Below, one piece after another: positions 61,077 through 64,000 of a DNA stretch of 64,000 nucleotides. Position numbers and translations under genes: made by a program. The notes below the pieces were generated by a model. The model searched no databases. It was not told where the DNA came from and was given only the letters and a program-made list of their open reading frames with translations. The stretch's first letter is position 1. Each line of letters begins with the position of its first letter. The stretch spans positions 1-64,000 of the forward strand of contig DATGFN010000061.1 in NCBI GenBank assembly GCA_035308965.1. Reading direction: 5' to 3'. The stretch comes from DASYXZ01 sp035308965 (lineage in GTDB: Bacteria > Acidobacteriota > Terriglobia > UBA7540).

Positions 61077-61544
61077 ATGTCCACTTCCATCATTAAAAAG
61101 CTCCAGGAAGAAATTCAAACTTTGGAGCACGAACTGAACCACGAGCTTCCGCAGGAATTGAAGCGGGCCCGCGCCTTGGGCGACCTGAGCGAGAACGCCG
61201 AATTCCACATGGCCAAGCAGCGGCAGGATTTTGTGGGAGCGCGCCTTGCTCAGCTCAAGAGACGGCTGGCCGACCTGTCTCTGATTAACATGAGTAATAT
61301 TCCAAGAGACCGGATCGCTTTTGGATCCAACGTGGTGTTGTACGATCTCGACCGGGATGTGGAAATCGAGTACCGCCTGGTAACCAGCGAGGAAGCAGAC
61401 GTCGCCAAAGGGCTGATTTCCACCACTTCCCCCATCGGGCGGGGCTTGATGGGCAAGAAAGTCGGCGATTCGGTTAAAGTGTCTACGCCCAACGGCTCGC
61501 GTGAATTCGAGGTTCGTTCCCTTCGAACCATCTACGATGTATAA
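61077..61544 (+). CDS. greA: Transcript cleavage factor GreA
   Basis: A 155-residue Gre factor: the N-terminal coiled coil ends in LGDLSENAEFHMAK, whose acidic tip (DxxE) drives RNA cleavage in stalled polymerase. The C-terminal domain has RIAFGSNVVLYDLDRDVEIE and ISTTSPIGRGLMGKKVGDSV. The tip reads DLSENAEF rather than the usual DLKENAEY, a small change that keeps the acidic residues. Confidence 0.93.
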   Translation: MSTSIIKKLQEEIQTLEHELNHELPQELKRARALGDLSENAEFHMAKQRQDFVGARLAQLKRRLADLSLINMSNIPRDRIAFGSNVVLYDLDRDVEIEYRLVTSEEADVAKGLISTTSPIGRGLMGKKVGDSVKVSTPNGSREFEVRSLRTIYDV

Positions 61545-61608
61545 GCAAGGCACTGATAGTATGGAGTCATTTGGACCTGGATTCGTTGCAAGAAACCGCC
61601 TCGCCGGG

Positions 61609-61692
61609 TCATTCCCGCGAAGGCGAATCCAGTTCCTCGGCGGCGTGTCCCCAATGGTCCGAAGCAATGGATTCCCGCCTTCGCGGGAATGA
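61609..61692. repeat. TCATTCCCGCGAAGGCG inverted repeat pair
   Basis: The left arm TCATTCCCGCGAAGGCGAAT continues to CCAG (61632). The right arm (61668-61692, TGGATTCCCGCCTTCGCGGG to AATGA) is its inverted copy with one 2-base difference. This 24-mer hairpin is a common dispersed element in bacteria. Confidence 0.8.
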
Positions 61693-61821
61693 TTGCATCT
61701 CGGGGCGCCCCGCATATAGCAAAAAACGCCGATTCCACTGACCACCTGTGTTGGGCTCGGGCCATCTGCACACATGGCTCGCGTCTTTTGGACAGGGTCG
61801 GGGCGCGGGAATCAACCGCAT

Positions 61822-62442
61822 ATGGTGACTAGCCAGATTGGCCGGACGCTCGGGCGCGTGGTGGACGGCATTGTTCGTCTTTTTGCCGCCAGCCGGATCA
61901 ATCCCAATCTTCTCACCTTCATCGGAATGGCCATCAACGCCCTGGCCGCCTATCTCTTTGCCATTGCCTCGACGGCGCGGCCCGATGAATTCTTTCGTTG
62001 GGCCGGAGGCACGGTCATTGTAGCCGGAATTTTTGATCTGACCGACGGCAGCGTGGCCCGCGTCACCGGCCGCGTGACGCCATTTGGCGGTTTCTTCGAT
62101 TCGGTAATGGACCGCTATTCCGACCTGGTGTTATTAATAGGATTATTGGTATTCTATGGCAGAGCTAACCGATTTGGATATGTTACTCTGGTTGCGGTGG
62201 CGATGATCGGATCGGTGATGGTCAGCTACGCCCGGGCGCGGGCGGAAAATCTTATCGCCTCCTGCAAAGTGGGCTTCCTCGAACGGCCCGAGCGCGTGGT
62301 GCTGATCATTATCGGCGCCCTCTTCAATCGCATGGAACCCGTGTTGTGGGTCATCGCCGTCCTCTCCAATCTCACCGTCATCCACCGTGTAGTTCACACC
62401 TGGCAGGAATCCCGAAAACTGGTTCAACAGCCTCCCAATTGA
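61822..62442 (+). CDS. CDP-alcohol phosphatidyltransferase
   Basis: The membrane enzyme has the family signature in DLTDGSVARVTGRVTPFGGF followed by FDSVMDRYSD (DxxDGxxAR...GxxxDxxxD). Helices follow the motif (LLIGLLVFYG, VTLVAVAMIGSVMVSYARA). It joins a CDP-linked lipid to an alcohol such as inositol phosphate or glycerol phosphate; which one cannot be told. The start is uncertain: ATG 61774 gives 222 residues, 61822 gives 206. Confidence 0.88.
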   Translation: MVTSQIGRTLGRVVDGIVRLFAASRINPNLLTFIGMAINALAAYLFAIASTARPDEFFRWAGGTVIVAGIFDLTDGSVARVTGRVTPFGGFFDSVMDRYSDLVLLIGLLVFYGRANRFGYVTLVAVAMIGSVMVSYARARAENLIASCKVGFLERPERVVLIIIGALFNRMEPVLWVIAVLSNLTVIHRVVHTWQESRKLVQQPPN

Positions 62443-62543
62443 TAAAGGACTGAAGGGCCTCATGCGCGTACTTGCTTGGGTCGGGGGTTCGCTTGGCCCA
62501 GCTATCGAAGCCCTTTTCCCATGAAAAGATGAGGGCGGGCGCT

Positions 62544-62975
62544 TTACAGAGTTTTTCCCGGACCCTCGGTGGCGGGCGCGGGTTGGTTGGTCGGACCGGG
62601 CACGGGCATGTGGCACTGGCCGTCAAAAAAACCTCCCGGCTCGATAACCAGGCTGGGTGTGTGAATGTCGCCGAGAACCAGACCGTGCTCCTTGATTTCG
62701 ATCCGCTCCGAGGCGTGAACCGTCCCTTTGATTTTCCCGGCGATGCTGATGATGCGGGCGTGAATCTCCGCCTCAATCTCGCCCTGCTCGTCCACCACCA
62801 GGGTCCCTTCGCACACGATGTCACCCTTGTAATGGGTGTTCAGGCGGACCATGCCTGTACCAAATTTCATGCGGGCTTCGATGTCGATGCCCGGCCCCAG
62901 CCAGCCGATGGGATCTTTATCGAGACTCTCTTCCATATCGCGAAGCCGGCGGTTCTTGTCCGATCCAAAGGGCAT
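62544..62975 (-). CDS. Bactofilin-type polymer-forming cytoskeletal protein
   Basis: A 143-residue protein with a right-handed beta-helix core of short repeats: GDIVCEGTLVVDEQGEIEAE, IHARIISIAGKIKGTV, HASERIEIKEHGLVLGDI. Disordered N- and C-tails flank it, as in bactofilins. It lies about 100 bp after parB on the same strand. Bactofilins in other bacteria scaffold ParABS components. Confidence 0.85.
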   Translation of the reverse strand: MPFGSDKNRRLRDMEESLDKDPIGWLGPGIDIEARMKFGTGMVRLNTHYKGDIVCEGTLVVDEQGEIEAEIHARIISIAGKIKGTVHASERIEIKEHGLVLGDIHTPSLVIEPGGFFDGQCHMPVPGPTNQPAPATEGPGKTL

Positions 62976-63076
62976 GTGGGCCTCCTAGGGTATGTCTTAA
63001 TGTTGTATATCAAATGTTAGTTATATTAAAAGACTTAATTTCTGTCTTTGGAGCCAGCGAGCCCGCCGGCGGCCGC

Positions 63077-63934
63077 TTATGGCCTGACAATCCATTGGTA
63101 AATCCGGTTCAGGTCCTCGGCCGAAAAATAACTGATTTCAATTCTTCCCCGCTTGGGATGGCCCACTATTTTCACCCGTGTTCCCAGCGCCCGTTCAAGC
63201 TCAAGGACGGCCGCGCGAGTATTGGGATCAAGTGCAGGGGCGGTTTTGGCTCGGCCAGGCTCGGACTTTGCCCCGGTCGACCCCGCCATGTTTTCAACCT
63301 GACGAACGGAGAGACCCTTCTGCACGATGAGCCGCGCCAGCTTCTCCTGCGTGGCAAAGGACTCAAAGGCTAGAAGCGCCCGAGCGTGCCCGGAGCTGAT
63401 CTCTTCGTTCGCAATCATATCCTGGACCGAGGGTGCAAGTCTAAGCAAGCGCAGCGTATTGGTTACCGTGGTTCGGTTGATTCCCAATCGGTCCGCGATA
63501 TCAGCGTGATTCAAGCCGAATTTTTGCTGCAACGATTCGTAGGCCCGGGCCACCTCCAGCGGATTCAGGTCTTCGCGCAGCAGATTTTCTGTGAGGGCAA
63601 ATTCAAGCGCGTCCTGGTCATTGATCTGGCGGATAATCGCGGGCACTGCTTCCAGGCCCGCCAAGCGGGCCGCCCGCCATCGGCGTTCGCCGGCAATCAA
63701 GTGGTATCGGCCCGCGCTTCCGGGAGCGTGGCGGAGCAATACAGGTTGTACGATGCCGCTCGCCCGAATGGATTCCGCGAGTTCCTTCAGGCTCTCCTCG
63801 TTAAAAGCACGCCGGGGTTGGAATGGATTGGGGTCTATGGCGTCCAAAGCGATTTGGTCGAGGCCCCCAGCCGGCTTTTCTTCAATTTCCCGAAGGAGCG
63901 AACTAAGCCCTCGCCCCAACGCCTTTCTGGCCAT
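63077..63934 (-). CDS. parB: Chromosome partitioning protein ParB
   Basis: A 285-residue ParB. The N-terminal ALGRGLSSLL matches ParA-interacting peptides, then IDPNPFQPRRAF, the CTP-site box GERRWRAARLAGL, ENLLREDLNPLEVARAYESL and the HTH NHADIADRLGINRTTVTNTL. The C-terminal half holds the dimer domain. The ATG at 63934 has AGGAGG ahead and lies within the end of parA. No parS site was seen in the window. Confidence 0.94.
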   Translation of the reverse strand: MARKALGRGLSSLLREIEEKPAGGLDQIALDAIDPNPFQPRRAFNEESLKELAESIRASGIVQPVLLRHAPGSAGRYHLIAGERRWRAARLAGLEAVPAIIRQINDQDALEFALTENLLREDLNPLEVARAYESLQQKFGLNHADIADRLGINRTTVTNTLRLLRLAPSVQDMIANEEISSGHARALLAFESFATQEKLARLIVQKGLSVRQVENMAGSTGAKSEPGRAKTAPALDPNTRAAVLELERALGTRVKIVGHPKRGRIEISYFSAEDLNRIYQWIVRP

Positions 63935-64000
63935 GGTTAATGACCTCCTTGGCAAGTTCAACGTAACTTTCAGAGCCCGGGCACTTCGGATCATACAAGA
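63903..64000 (-). CDS. parA: ParA, C-terminal fragment at the window edge
   Basis: The minus frame entering from the right edge reads LYDPKCPGSESYVELAKEVI, then NHGQKGVGARA and TAG at 63905-63903. This is the standard ParA/Soj C-terminus. It overlaps the parB start by 32 bases, so the two are coupled. The ATPase domain lies outside the window. Confidence 0.8.
   Translation of the reverse strand, partial: LYDPKCPGSESYVELAKEVINHGQKGVGARA

Noticed and set aside
1..64000. CRISPR array or complete insertion sequence
   Set aside because: No regularly spaced direct repeats and no intact transposase were seen.

Overview
The window is bacterial chromosome, most likely from an Acidobacteriota species (inferred). 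The grounds are a protein kinase fused to a FlgO/TolB-like domain and TPRs, large proline-rich TPR proteins, NHL/PKD secreted proteins, a gluconate 2-dehydrogenase subunit 3 / cytochrome c / Gfo-Idh set, GTAGCGGCGGG-type intergenic repeats, and fairly high GC with mixed ATG/GTG/TTG starts. No rRNA, complete tRNA or CRISPR array was seen.

Layout. 1-5.7 kb: an ABC-F ATPase cut by the left edge, a small peptide gene plus SagB-like oxidoreductase behind a good promoter and a leader hairpin, then a convergent Ser/Thr kinase. 5.7-10 kb: a Crp/Fnr regulator with an N-terminal cysteine cluster and a gene-poor stretch ending in a tRNA 3' remnant. 10-17 kb: an atypical NRAMP-family transporter, an EVE-like/HNH nuclease with an XRE regulator, a secreted NHL-repeat protein with a long structured leader, and an SDR. 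17.1-21.6 kb: an accessory block (ankyrin protein and four unrecognised proteins) between a truncated DUF362 gene and a truncated comM. 22-24.7 kb: a site-2 protease, a TipA-like MerR regulator and yggX.

24.8-28.2 kb holds the most interesting locus: antitoxin, toxin, B12-type radical SAM protein and ATP-grasp enzyme, all on the minus strand. The radical SAM frame appears to end at UGA, but in-frame readthrough gives a Cys-Sec-Ala-Glu-Pro tail, and a perfect 7-bp hairpin with an AGUU loop starts 12 nt after the UGA. This fits a selenoprotein with a bacterial SECIS element.

28.3-34.2 kb: a periplasmic redox set, a zinc-ribbon protein, and a DUF2089 / membrane / SHOCT-like operon. 34.5-39.4 kb: the conserved ffh-rpsP-khpA-rimM-trmD-rplS-rnhB operon. 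39.5-42.4 kb: pyrC convergent with pyrF-pyrE. 42.6-46 kb: a YtrA-type GntR regulator with an ABC exporter and a perfect operator over its -10. 46.4-49.3 kb: ruvX-mltG and a HigBA-type toxin-antitoxin pair. 49.4-53.6 kb: argC-argB-argD-argF, translationally coupled, behind a promoter with a perfect 11-bp inverted repeat. 53.8-64 kb: an AI-2E family permease, a TPR-PrsW fusion, thiE, a large TPR protein, greA, a CDP-alcohol phosphatidyltransferase, and the parA-parB-bactofilin cluster at the right edge.
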